A DNA stretch of 64,000 nt. Source: JALYNX01 sp040902845. Lineage in GTDB: Bacteria > Actinomycetota > Acidimicrobiia > Spongiisociales > ZC4RG35. Below, piece by piece: positions 15,732 through 24,776 of this stretch (its first letter is position 1; the number at the start of each line of letters is the position of its first letter). The stretch is from the NCBI GenBank assembly GCA_040902845.1, contig JBBDWM010000019.1:1-64000 (forward strand), written 5' to 3'. The notes beneath the pieces were generated by a model, which made no database searches, was not told the DNA's origin, and saw nothing but the letters and a program-made list of their open reading frames with translations. Position numbers and translations under genes: made by a program.

Positions 15732-17111
15732 ATGACGTCTGCATCGGAGTTTCCGCCCGATTTCCTATGGGGGGTGGCCACCGCCTCCTATCAGATCGAG
15801 GGAGCCGTCGCCGAAGACGGTCGCGCACCCTCGATCTGGGATACCTTCAGCCACACTCCTGGTCGTACCCACAACGGCGACAACGGCGATGTTGCTGTCG
15901 ACCACTATCACCGATATGCCGACGATGTCGCCCTCATGGCCGAACTCGGGGTCAAGGCCTATCGATTCTCGATCGCCTGGTCCAGGATCCTCCCCGAAGG
16001 CACCGGGCGGGTCAACGAAGCGGGTCTCGACTTCTACCGGCGGTTGTGCAAGGAGCTGGTGGGGGCGGGAATCACGCCGGTCGTCACCCTCTATCACTGG
16101 GATCTTCCACAGGCGTTACAGGATCGCGGAGGCTGGCTGAACCGTGAGTCCGTCGATTGGTTCGCCGAGTATGCCGCGATCACCAAAGAGGGGCTCGGTG
16201 ATCTCATCAAGGTATGGGCCACTCTCAACGAGCCCTGGTGCTCCGCATTTCTCGGCTACAGCTCCGGCGAGCACGCCCCCGGCATCACCGATTCGGCCCA
16301 GTCGTTGGTGGCGGCCCATCATCTGATGCTCGCCCATCATGCCGCGATTCGTGTCATGAGCAACACCAACCCACACGATGACGATCAGTTGGGGATCGTG
16401 CTCAACCTGATCCCGGCGTGGCCGGCTTCCGACTCCGCCGAGGACGCATTCGCTGCCGCGTCGGTGGATGCAACGAGCAACACATTGTTCACCGAGGCGG
16501 TATTCCACGGCCGTTACCCAGACGAGGTTCTTGGTTACTTCGATCGATACGGGGTGACCGATCTGATCGACACCTCCGAACTGACTCGAGCCCTGGAACC
16601 CATCGACTTCCTTGGCGTCAACTATTACAACATCAACCACGTGCGACATGCTCCCGGCGCCCCGGCCATGGGCAACTGGCCGGGCTCCTGGGAGGCGCAG
16701 ATCACAACCCCCCCCGGGCGCGTGACCGAGATGGGTTGGGGTGTGGAGCCTGACGGACTGCTCTGGATGCTGGAGCGCATCGGTCGGGAGCACCCCGGCG
16801 TTCCCCTCTACATATGTGAGAACGGGGCCGCATACCCGGATGTGATGTCACCCGCGGGCACGGTCGACGACCCTGACCGGATCGCCTATCTGGCGGGCCA
16901 TATCGACGCAATGCACCAGGCCGTGGCCCGCGGAGTGGATGTCCGTGGGTATTTCGTCTGGTCGCTCCTCGACAATTTCGAGTGGGCTCGGGGTTACGAC
17001 AAGAAGTTCGGGATCGTTTGGGTCGATCTGGAGACCATGGAACGAACGATCAAAGCAAGCGGTCAGTGGTATCGGGACTTCATCGCCGGCCATGTTGTTT
17101 CCGGGCGATGA
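15732..17111 (+). CDS. GH1 beta-glucosidase
   Basis: 459 residues from the ATG at 15732; the frame is open further upstream but that part lies inside the permease gene. The N-terminal GH1 signature F-L-W-G-V-A-T-A-S-Y-Q-I-E-G is complete. The acid/base is E167 in T-L-N-E-P-W and the nucleophile E363 in Y-I-C-E-N-G. W-S-L-L-D-N-F-E-W is near the end. It hydrolyses beta-glucosides or cello-oligosaccharides in the cytoplasm to glucose. As last gene of the lacI/ABC operon it defines the likely substrate of the importer. Confidence 0.93.
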   Translation: MTSASEFPPDFLWGVATASYQIEGAVAEDGRAPSIWDTFSHTPGRTHNGDNGDVAVDHYHRYADDVALMAELGVKAYRFSIAWSRILPEGTGRVNEAGLDFYRRLCKELVGAGITPVVTLYHWDLPQALQDRGGWLNRESVDWFAEYAAITKEGLGDLIKVWATLNEPWCSAFLGYSSGEHAPGITDSAQSLVAAHHLMLAHHAAIRVMSNTNPHDDDQLGIVLNLIPAWPASDSAEDAFAAASVDATSNTLFTEAVFHGRYPDEVLGYFDRYGVTDLIDTSELTRALEPIDFLGVNYYNINHVRHAPGAPAMGNWPGSWEAQITTPPGRVTEMGWGVEPDGLLWMLERIGREHPGVPLYICENGAAYPDVMSPAGTVDDPDRIAYLAGHIDAMHQAVARGVDVRGYFVWSLLDNFEWARGYDKKFGIVWVDLETMERTIKASGQWYRDFIAGHVVSGR

Positions 17112-17158
17112 CCTCGGCCGACCCCGATGCCTGTGACTTCGGATAGTGTTTCCTAATC

Positions 17159-17866
17159 ATGATCACCGAAACCATCGTCTGGAAAGGTCGTTGCGGCCCG
17201 TTTGAACTGCAAGTGGCGCCGGACACGTTCCGCCCCTCGACGATTTCGACACTTCTCGCCGACTCGATGGTGATCGAGGAGGGCTCGGTTGTGATCGACG
17301 CCGGGTGCGGGTCGGGGGTCCTCTCGATTGTCGCCGCCAAACTCGGCGCAAGGATGGTCTACGGGGTTGACGCTGCCGCCGAGACGGTAGAGATCGCGAC
17401 AGCAAACGCCGAAGCCCAGGGTGTGAGCGACCGAACAACCTTCTATGAGGGTGACATGTTCGAGCCCATCCCTGACGGCGTTGAGGCCGATGTCGTCATC
17501 GGTGACGTTTCGGGCATTCCTGACGACCTGGCCACGGTGTCCGGATGGTTTCCCTCAGGGCTCTCGGGTGGGCCGAGCGGGGCCGAGCTGCCGATGAGAA
17601 TGCTCGACGAGGCGAAAAGAATCCTTCGCCGGGGCGGCAAGCTGCTCCTTCCCACCGGCACCCTCCAGGACGAGAACTCGATCCTGGACAAGGCGAGATC
17701 CTTGTTCGGCTCGATCCGTCAGCTTTCCGAGCGCAGCATCCCGCTTCCCTCGTCGCTCGCAGAGCAACCGGCGGTCCTGGGCCTGCTCCGGGAGAAAGTC
17801 ATCCAACTGACCGAGCGTGGCAGCAGGATGCTGTGGACGGCGAGGGTGTGGGAAGTATCGGGCTGA
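17159..17866 (+). CDS. SAM-dependent methyltransferase (PrmA/PRMT-like Rossmann fold)
   Basis: 235 residues. Motif I is V-I-D-A-G-C-G-S-G-V-L-S (about 45-56), the acidic post-I residue is D in Y-G-V-D-A, and motif II/III is near G-D-V-S-G-I-P-D. The fold resembles ribosomal-protein L11 and arginine methyltransferases (F-x-P-S-T near the N-terminus), but the catalytic N-P-P-Y-type motif is replaced by D-V-S-G-I-P, so the substrate is not predictable. The small gap of 18 bp to the aminotransferase suggests co-transcription. Confidence 0.75.
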   Translation: MITETIVWKGRCGPFELQVAPDTFRPSTISTLLADSMVIEEGSVVIDAGCGSGVLSIVAAKLGARMVYGVDAAAETVEIATANAEAQGVSDRTTFYEGDMFEPIPDGVEADVVIGDVSGIPDDLATVSGWFPSGLSGGPSGAELPMRMLDEAKRILRRGGKLLLPTGTLQDENSILDKARSLFGSIRQLSERSIPLPSSLAEQPAVLGLLREKVIQLTERGSRMLWTARVWEVSG

Positions 17867-17884
17867 GGCCTAAAGCCTGAGTCC

Positions 17885-19042
17885 ATGTCTGTTTCTGACC
17901 GGCTCGCCCCCTTCGGCGTCACCATATTCAGCGAGATGACCGCCCTTGCTGAGGAGCATGGGGCGATCAATCTCGGCCAGGGCTTCCCCAACTGGGATGG
18001 GGCCGACTTCGTGAAGGCAGCCGCCGCCATGGTGATGACCGAAGGTGGCCACGACCAGTACCCGCCGAGCCCGGGAGTTCCCGAGTTGCGGGAGGCGATT
18101 GCTCGCCGATACGGCCCTCTCCTGGCACGGGAACTCGACCCGGCCAACGAGATCACCGTCACCTGCGGTTGCACCGAGGCTCTGGCGGCCGCCTTCCTCG
18201 GGCTGATCAACCCCGGAGACGAGGTGATCCTGATCGAGCCCTTCTACGACGCCTATCCCGTGCATGTGGCACTGACCGGCGCTGTGCCCAAATACGTCAC
18301 GTTGCGGCCTCCGGACTTCGGAATCGACCTTCAGGAGTTGGAGTCTGCGTTTTCGTCGAAGACGAGGGCGATCGTGGTCAACAATCCGCACAACCCGACC
18401 GGTCGGGTCTTCAACAACGACGAGCTGAACGCGATCGCTGCGCTGTGCCAGCAGCACGACGCCATCGCGATCACCGACGAGGTTTACGAGGAGATGGTTT
18501 TTGGGCGAGCCCATATGAGGCTGGCCGGGCTCCCCGGGATGTGGGACCGAACCCTGACCCTTTCTTCGCTCGGGAAGACCTTCTCACTCACCGGTTGGAA
18601 GGTGGGATGGGGAATCGGCCCTCGACATCTGACTGCAGGGCTCCGGGCCGCCCATCAATTCATGACTTTCACCACCCCGACTCCGGTGCAATATGGGGCA
18701 ATTGCCGCACTCCGGGCTCCCGACTCCTTTTTTGAGGATCTGCGGTCCAGCTATGGCTACAAGCGAGATCTGCTTGCTGCCGGTCTGACCGAGGTCGGTT
18801 TCGAGGTCTACCCACCCCAGGGGACCTATTTCATGATGGCGGGGCACGCTCGGTTCGGGTTTCCCGGCGACCGGGCGTTCTGTCGTCATCTGGCGGAGAC
18901 CGCTCGAGTGGTGGCGATCCCGCCAAGTGTCTTCTATCACCGCCCGGAAGACGGGAGTGGTCTGGTGCGGTTCGCTTTCTGCAAGGACGAGCGAACGCTA
19001 GAGGAGGCTCTGAACCGCATGAACGTGTTACGTACTACGTAG
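17885..19042 (+). CDS. Class I/II PLP-dependent aminotransferase
   Basis: 385 residues, fold type I. The PLP lysine is in S-L-G-K-T-F-S-L-T-G-W-K-V-G-W. The substrate-side N-P-H-N-P-T-G-R and the N-terminal I-N-L-G-Q-G-F-P-N are typical of the kynurenine / methionine / N-succinyl-diaminopimelate aminotransferase group (YbdL, DapC). R in V-R-F-A-F-C-K binds the substrate carboxylate. It transfers an amino group to a 2-oxoacid; the specific pair cannot be decided. It follows the methyltransferase closely and is separated from gltB by a 7-bp repeat array. Confidence 0.87.
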   Translation: MSVSDRLAPFGVTIFSEMTALAEEHGAINLGQGFPNWDGADFVKAAAAMVMTEGGHDQYPPSPGVPELREAIARRYGPLLARELDPANEITVTCGCTEALAAAFLGLINPGDEVILIEPFYDAYPVHVALTGAVPKYVTLRPPDFGIDLQELESAFSSKTRAIVVNNPHNPTGRVFNNDELNAIAALCQQHDAIAITDEVYEEMVFGRAHMRLAGLPGMWDRTLTLSSLGKTFSLTGWKVGWGIGPRHLTAGLRAAHQFMTFTTPTPVQYGAIAALRAPDSFFEDLRSSYGYKRDLLAAGLTEVGFEVYPPQGTYFMMAGHARFGFPGDRAFCRHLAETARVVAIPPSVFYHRPEDGSGLVRFAFCKDERTLEEALNRMNVLRTT

Positions 19043-19051
19043 TGCGCATTT

Positions 19052-19116
19052 CCGTTTTCCGTTTTCCGTGTTGCGCTTTTCCGTTTTGCGTTTTGCGTAT
19101 GGCGGATTTGCGTTGA
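19052..19116. repeat. Heptanucleotide tandem repeat, locus 3
   Basis: Units CCGTTTT, CCGTTTT, CCGTGTT, an 8-bp slip (GCGCTTTT), then CCGTTTT, GCGTTTT, GCGTATG, GCGGATTT, GCGTTGA. It lies in the 133-bp gap between the aminotransferase and gltB. Confidence 0.75.
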
Positions 19117-19175
19117 ACAATTAGCGCCTGCGGGTTTGCCGTTTACACTTTCCCATTCACCACTGGGAGCCCTCC

Positions 19176-22100
19176 ATGGCGTCCTCTTTTTTCGATCTGA
19201 CGCACTCCCACGACGCCTGTGGCGTCGGGTTCATCGCCGCGCTCGACCGTGTTCCCACCTACCGGATGACCCGGCTCGCGGTGGAGTGCCTCGAGAGGCT
19301 GGATCATCGAGGGGCTCGCGCCGCAGACGGGACCGGTGACGGCGCCGGTCTTCTCACCCAGATTCCCCTGCGTCTGATCAGCAGGGAATTGAGCGTCCAT
19401 GGCCTCGAAGTGACGCCGGAGCATCTCGGTGTCGTCATGTGTTTTCTCTCACCCACCGAAGCAACGGCCTCACGATCGGTGGTCACCCAGGCGATCGAGT
19501 CCGAGGGCATGCGGGTCTTGTTTTGGAGATCGGTGCCGATCGACCCCTCGATGTTGGGCGACCACGCCCGGAATGTGCTTCCCCTGGTCGAACAGGCGAT
19601 CGTCACCGAGGCTGAGGAGGGGGTCGATTTCGAGCGCAGCCTCTATCTGGCGAGAAAGAGAATCGAACGCGCCGCAACGCCTGGCCTGTCGATCCCCTCC
19701 GCCTCCAGCCGCACCGTCGTCTACAAGGGACTGTTTACTGCCTCCCATATCTCTGACTTCTATTGGGATCTGAGAGACCCCGACTATGAGACGGCCTTCG
19801 CCATCTTCCATCAGAGGTACTCGACAAACACCTTCCCCTCCTGGGACAACGCACAGCCCTTCCGGGCGCTGGCCCACAACGGAGAGATCAACACCATCCA
19901 ATCCAACCGCTCCTGGATGGTGGCGAGGGAGAAGGGGGCCACACCAGGGGTGTGGGGCGATCGTTTGCCCGACGTCTTCCCCTTCCTCCAGCCCGGCATC
20001 TCCGATTCGGGAAGTCTGGACAACGTCTTCGAGCTGCTGATGCGAAGCGGCCGGTCGCTGACCCATGTCAAGGAGATGCTGATGCCGGCGGCGTGGGAGA
20101 ACGTGCCCGACCTCGACCCCGACCTCGCCTCGTTCTATGAGTATCACGCCTTCCTGACCGAGCCCTGGGATGGCCCTGCAGCGATCGCCGCCACCGACGG
20201 GTCATCCTTGTTGGTGGGAATGGACCGCAACGGGTTGCGCCCGGCTCGTTGGGCGGTCACGCCAGAGGTGGTCCTGGTGGCTTCCGAGGCCGGGGTCTGC
20301 CCGGAGGAGGAGGCGAGAGCCACAGCCACCGGCCAGCTCGGGCCGGGGGAGTTGATTGTCTTCGATGGCGAGACGGGCGAGGTGCAGCATTCCAACCAGG
20401 TCAAGGCGGCACTTGCCACCGCCCGCCCCTACGGCGACTGGGTCAACACCGAGACACTGCGGATCCAGGCCTCCTTCGACAATCTGGCCGATGATCGGTT
20501 CGACGCCGCCGCCCTGAGCAGGGTCTTCGGGTACACCGCGGAGGAGCGAAGACTGATCATCGCCGACATGGCACGTGGCGACAACCCCCTCGGCTCGATG
20601 GGTGACGACACGGGTCTCGCGGTCCTCTCCAGCCGGCCCCGCCGTCTGACCCAGTTCTTCCACGAGCAGTTCGCCCAGGTGACCAATCCTCCGATGGACC
20701 CAATCCGGGAGAAGCTGGTCATGTCTCTCCGGATCCAGCTCGGGCGCCGCGGCCCGCTGCTCGAGGACACGCCACAACAGGCTCACCTGATCGAACTGTC
20801 CAGCCCGATTCTCTCCGACGCCGAGCTGGAGTCGATCGTCCGCTCAGGCGACCCCGGCTTCTTTTCCCACTGGATAGCCACCACCTGGCCGGTGTCCTCC
20901 GGGGCGGAGGGCATGGAGGGGCGTCTCGATGAGATCTGTGACGAGGCGGCTCAGGCGGTCAAGCTCGGGGCGACCATTCTCATCCTCTCCGACCGTGAGA
21001 CTGATGCCAACAGGGCGCCGATCCCGATGCTCCTCGCCTTGGGGGCAGTCCATCACCATTTGATCGACCAGGGTGTTCGCGGCTCGGTCTCCCTCGTCGT
21101 CGTGTCGGGCGAACCGCGTGACCCGCATGATCTCGCCTGCCTCGTGGGCTTTGGGGCCTCCGCTGTCAACCCTTACCTTGCCATCGAGCACGCCCGCGAT
21201 CTGGCCGCTTCTGGGGCGATCGATGTCGACCCGGTGTCTGCCCAGGAGAACTACCGACTGGCAATGGAGGGTGGCCTCCTCAAGATCATGTCCAAGATGG
21301 GCATCTGCACGCTTTCCGCCTACCGCGGCTCTGAGCTCTTCGAGGTGATCGGCCTCTCCGAGGGAGTCTGTCGAAAAGCGTTCCGCAATGCGCCCCGCCG
21401 GTTGCGGGGGATCGGGCTCAAGGAGTTGGCGCGCCAGGCGTTGCAGCGTCATGAGGCCTACGCCGGTGGCTCCACCGACTCGGGCGGGTTCTACAAGCAC
21501 CGTCGTGGCTCTGACACCCATGTCACGAGCCCGTTGGTGGTGCTGGCGGTCCAGAAGGCCGTGCGATCCGGTGACCCCGAGGACTGGGACCGCTACATCG
21601 AGATGATCTCGGATCGAGAACCTGCCCTGGTGCGCGACCTCCTGACCTTCGTGCAGCGGGAGCCAGTGCCACTCGACGAGGTCGAGTCGGTGGAACAGAT
21701 CATGCGTCGCTTCACCACTGCGGCGATGTCACTCGGCGCCCTCTCCTCCGAGGCGCACATCGCGCTGGCCGAGGCCATGAATCTGATCGGTGGTCACTCC
21801 AACTCGGGCGAGGGTGGTGAGGACCCGGCTCGTTTCGGCACCCCCAAGAACTCAGCGATCAAACAGGTGGCATCGGGGCGCTTCGGTGTCACCCCGGCCT
21901 ATCTGTACTCCGCCGATGAGCTTCAGATCAAGATGGCTCAGGGCTCGAAGCCGGGCGAGGGCGGCCAGCTTCCGGGGCACAAGGTCTCGGCTGAGATCGC
22001 CCGCCTTCGTTACACCGAGCCAGGCGTGACGCTGATCTCGCCGCCGCCACACCACGACATCTACTCCATCGAGGACCTGGCACAGCTGATCTATGACCTC

Positions 22101-23546
22101 AAGGCGTTCAAGCCCACTGCCCGAATCTCGGTCAAGCTCGTCAGTGAACCGGGTGTCGGCACCATCGCCGTGGGTGTCGCCAAGGCCGACGCCGACGTAA
22201 TCGTCCTCTCAGGATCCGAAGGTGGGACCGGGGCGTCGCCGCTGGTTTCGATCAAACATGCTGGATCACCGTGGGAGCTCGGGCTTTCCGAGGCGCATCA
22301 AGTGCTGACGGCGAACGGGCAGAGATCCAGAGTCTTGTTGGAGACCGACGGCGGGCTTCGCACCGGTCGCGACATCGTGGTCGCCGCCCTGCTCGGAGCT
22401 GAGCGGTTCGGCTTCGGGACCCTCCCTCTGCTTGCCCTCGGCTGCAAGATGGTGCGGCAGTGCCATCTGAACACGTGCCCGGTGGGTATCGCCACTCAAA
22501 ACGAGGATCTCAGGGCCAAGTTCGCCGGTTCGGCTGACCAGGTGGTGCTTCTGTTCAAGCGGCTTGCCGAGGAGGCCCGTCGGCACATCGCGGCGCTGGG
22601 AGCGCGCTCGATCGCCGAACTGGTGGGCCGAGCGGATCTGCTGCGCCCCATCGATCCCGAACACCCGCTGTCGGCGGATCTCTCGGCGATGTTGGTCGCC
22701 GCGAAGGGCGGGAAGAAGCACGAGGGGTATCGAAAGGTGGGATTGTCCAGTCTTTCCGTGAGGCTGGTTGCCGATAGCCGTGACGCGATCGCCAACGCGG
22801 AGCCGGTTGAGCTCGCCTATCCGATTCGAAACGTCGATCGAGCCATCGGGGCGCGACTCTCGGGTGAGATCACAGCCCACCATGGTGCCGAGGGCCTGCC
22901 CCACGGCACCATCGTGGTCAAGCTCTCCGGGACCGCCGGTCAGAGCTTTGGCGCCTGGTTGTGTCGTGGCGTCGACATGCACCTGGAAGGGACCGCCAAC
23001 GACTACCTGGGCAAGGGCATGGGTGGAGGCCTGATCTCGGTCTCGCCGCGCAGACCCGGGGAATCGGTGCCACACGCTGCAGGCAACGCCGTCCTCTACG
23101 GCGCGACCGGCGGTCGGGTCCTTCTTGCGGGCCGGGTCGGCCAGCGATTCGCAGTGCGCAACTCGGGGGCGACTGCTGTGATCGAAGGTTGCTCGGACCA
23201 TGGGTGCGAATACATGACCGGGGGCAAGGTGCTTGTGATCGGCGAAGTCGGCCGCAACTTCGCCGCCGGAATGACCGGAGGCATCGCCTATGTCTGGGAC
23301 CCAGGCCTCAGTCTCAAGGCGATGCTCGCCGACACCGCACCTTCGGCGCGGCGCCCTTCCGATTCCCACCTGGACGACATTCGAGGGCTGATCGAGTCCC
23401 ACCGGGATAACACGGGCAGCCCTGTCTCCGCCCGGATCCTCGAAGACTGGTCGCGGGAGCAGAGCTCATTCTGGGTGATCTCGGCGAGCGGGGACAACCG
23501 GGCGATTCCCGTCTTCGAGCAGTCGGAGGTCCCGGTCTCACCCTGA
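19176..23546 (+). CDS. gltB: Glutamate synthase, large (alpha) subunit
   Basis: 1456 residues, close to the usual size of bacterial GltB. Cys15 in D-A-C-G-V-G-F is the class II glutaminase nucleophile exposed after removal of a short propeptide. The central and FMN-binding synthase domains follow (G-S-E-G-G-T-G-A-S-P near residue 1012). The 3Fe-4S ligands are in C-K-M-V-R-Q-C-H-L-N-T-C. A GXGXG beta-helix domain forms the C-terminus. The enzyme makes two glutamates from glutamine and 2-oxoglutarate in the cytoplasm. GGGAG lies 7 bp before the ATG. The small subunit GltD, which supplies electrons from NADPH, is not adjacent; corA follows. Confidence 0.96.
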   Translation: MASSFFDLTHSHDACGVGFIAALDRVPTYRMTRLAVECLERLDHRGARAADGTGDGAGLLTQIPLRLISRELSVHGLEVTPEHLGVVMCFLSPTEATASRSVVTQAIESEGMRVLFWRSVPIDPSMLGDHARNVLPLVEQAIVTEAEEGVDFERSLYLARKRIERAATPGLSIPSASSRTVVYKGLFTASHISDFYWDLRDPDYETAFAIFHQRYSTNTFPSWDNAQPFRALAHNGEINTIQSNRSWMVAREKGATPGVWGDRLPDVFPFLQPGISDSGSLDNVFELLMRSGRSLTHVKEMLMPAAWENVPDLDPDLASFYEYHAFLTEPWDGPAAIAATDGSSLLVGMDRNGLRPARWAVTPEVVLVASEAGVCPEEEARATATGQLGPGELIVFDGETGEVQHSNQVKAALATARPYGDWVNTETLRIQASFDNLADDRFDAAALSRVFGYTAEERRLIIADMARGDNPLGSMGDDTGLAVLSSRPRRLTQFFHEQFAQVTNPPMDPIREKLVMSLRIQLGRRGPLLEDTPQQAHLIELSSPILSDAELESIVRSGDPGFFSHWIATTWPVSSGAEGMEGRLDEICDEAAQAVKLGATILILSDRETDANRAPIPMLLALGAVHHHLIDQGVRGSVSLVVVSGEPRDPHDLACLVGFGASAVNPYLAIEHARDLAASGAIDVDPVSAQENYRLAMEGGLLKIMSKMGICTLSAYRGSELFEVIGLSEGVCRKAFRNAPRRLRGIGLKELARQALQRHEAYAGGSTDSGGFYKHRRGSDTHVTSPLVVLAVQKAVRSGDPEDWDRYIEMISDREPALVRDLLTFVQREPVPLDEVESVEQIMRRFTTAAMSLGALSSEAHIALAEAMNLIGGHSNSGEGGEDPARFGTPKNSAIKQVASGRFGVTPAYLYSADELQIKMAQGSKPGEGGQLPGHKVSAEIARLRYTEPGVTLISPPPHHDIYSIEDLAQLIYDLKAFKPTARISVKLVSEPGVGTIAVGVAKADADVIVLSGSEGGTGASPLVSIKHAGSPWELGLSEAHQVLTANGQRSRVLLETDGGLRTGRDIVVAALLGAERFGFGTLPLLALGCKMVRQCHLNTCPVGIATQNEDLRAKFAGSADQVVLLFKRLAEEARRHIAALGARSIAELVGRADLLRPIDPEHPLSADLSAMLVAAKGGKKHEGYRKVGLSSLSVRLVADSRDAIANAEPVELAYPIRNVDRAIGARLSGEITAHHGAEGLPHGTIVVKLSGTAGQSFGAWLCRGVDMHLEGTANDYLGKGMGGGLISVSPRRPGESVPHAAGNAVLYGATGGRVLLAGRVGQRFAVRNSGATAVIEGCSDHGCEYMTGGKVLVIGEVGRNFAAGMTGGIAYVWDPGLSLKAMLADTAPSARRPSDSHLDDIRGLIESHRDNTGSPVSARILEDWSREQSSFWVISASGDNRAIPVFEQSEVPVSP

Positions 23547-23619
23547 CCCGATAAGCCGTTAGCGCAGTCCCGGGCGAATGTCCGGGAATCGGCAACACCC
23601 CCCGTCATAATCGTCATCG

Positions 23620-24738
23620 TTGCAACGGCTATTTCACAGCGCTCCGGGCGCCTCTGAACTGACTGAGCATCCACCGGACGAAGTCGATGCCTGGGTGCAG
23701 GATGGTGGCTGGATCTGGCTCGACGTCCTGGCGCCGACCGAGGCCGAGGTCGCCACGATCGGTGAGCGGTTCGGCTTCGACCATCTCAGCCTTCAGGACG
23801 TACTCGATGTCTCCCATCTCCCCAAGCTCGACGAATTCGATGACTATCTCTTCGTGGTGTTGCACGGTGTTGTCACCGGTGAGCAGCGCCGGCTGGAGAC
23901 ATCCGAGCTCGATCTGTTCATCGGCGCCGACTTCCTGGTGTCGTTTCACCGCCTCCCGCTGCCCAGCATCGATTGGGTGGCTGAGAAAGCGGGGATCTTC
24001 AATCATCTGGTGATCCGATCTCCTGCCCTCGCCGCGGCCGCAATTGCTGAAGCCGGTAGTCGACGTTTTCTCCCTCTTCTCGACGCCCTCGACGACGGAA
24101 TCGAGGAGCTCGAGGACCTGTCGTTCGTCGGAGACCCCAGCACCCTGAGCCTGACCCATGCGCTGAGACGGGACGTGATCGTCTTGCGCCGGATCGTCGG
24201 ACCCCAGAGCGAGGTTCTTCATCAGCTGAGCCAGACGCCAACCGAGCTTCTCAACAACGAGGCGCGACGGGCGTTCCGTGATGTCTATGACAACCTGTTC
24301 CGGGTCGCGAGGTGGCTCGACGCCTCCCGCGCCCTCTTGAGCGGGGTGGGGGAGACTTATCGCGGGGTGGTCGCTGAGCGGACCAATGAGGTGATGAAGA
24401 TCCTGACCGTCCTCTCGGCGATCTTGCTCCCTCTTGCCTTGGTCTCGGGGATCTGGGGGATGAACTTCTTGAACCTGCCGTTGGCGGACCGGAGATGGGG
24501 TTTTGTCACCGTGATCGGCATCATGGTGCTCATTGGAGTCGGGCTCTGGCTGTACTTTGTCCGTCTCGGGTTCGTCGGCGGCCCCAAACTCCGGGACCTT
24601 CCTCGGTCGATTGGCCTCGGTTTGGTGCAGATCGGGACTGCGCCGGTGCGAGCCGTGGCCGACGCCCTCACCGGTGGTGACCGCAACCTCGAAGAGGAAT
24701 CGAAAAGGCCGGATCCCGCAGCTTCCGGGGACGGCTGA
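23620..24738 (+). CDS. corA: CorA-family Mg2+/Co2+ channel
   Basis: 372 residues from a TTG start. It has a large cytoplasmic N-terminal domain (Q-D-V-L-D-V-S-H-L-P-K-L-D-E-F near 65), a long stalk helix, and two C-terminal membrane helices with the selectivity motif G-M-N in I-W-G-M-N-F. It forms a pentameric divalent-cation channel. A polar tail of about 60 residues extends beyond TM2 (G-G-P-K-L-R-D to the end), longer than in the E. coli protein, which ends shortly after TM2. Start uncertain: no ATG fits and no strong ribosome site is seen. It precedes kup by 38 bp. Confidence 0.88.
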   Translation: MQRLFHSAPGASELTEHPPDEVDAWVQDGGWIWLDVLAPTEAEVATIGERFGFDHLSLQDVLDVSHLPKLDEFDDYLFVVLHGVVTGEQRRLETSELDLFIGADFLVSFHRLPLPSIDWVAEKAGIFNHLVIRSPALAAAAIAEAGSRRFLPLLDALDDGIEELEDLSFVGDPSTLSLTHALRRDVIVLRRIVGPQSEVLHQLSQTPTELLNNEARRAFRDVYDNLFRVARWLDASRALLSGVGETYRGVVAERTNEVMKILTVLSAILLPLALVSGIWGMNFLNLPLADRRWGFVTVIGIMVLIGVGLWLYFVRLGFVGGPKLRDLPRSIGLGLVQIGTAPVRAVADALTGGDRNLEEESKRPDPAASGDG

Positions 24739-24776
24739 TACGGCGCGCCGCGCCGATACAGTGCCCCGTTACGCCT

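Noticed and set aside
22266..23402. Long minus-strand frame opposite gltB (and a similar one at 4600-5556 opposite E1 beta)
   Set aside because: High GC at third positions opens antisense frames; no recognisable protein and the plus-strand genes are certain.
23568..23587. Terminator after gltB
   Set aside because: A 6-bp stem TCCCGG/CCGGGA with a long loop and no T-run; too weak to call.
24739..24776. c-di-AMP riboswitch before kup
   Set aside because: The gap is 38 bp, far too short; only a GC-rich palindrome is present.
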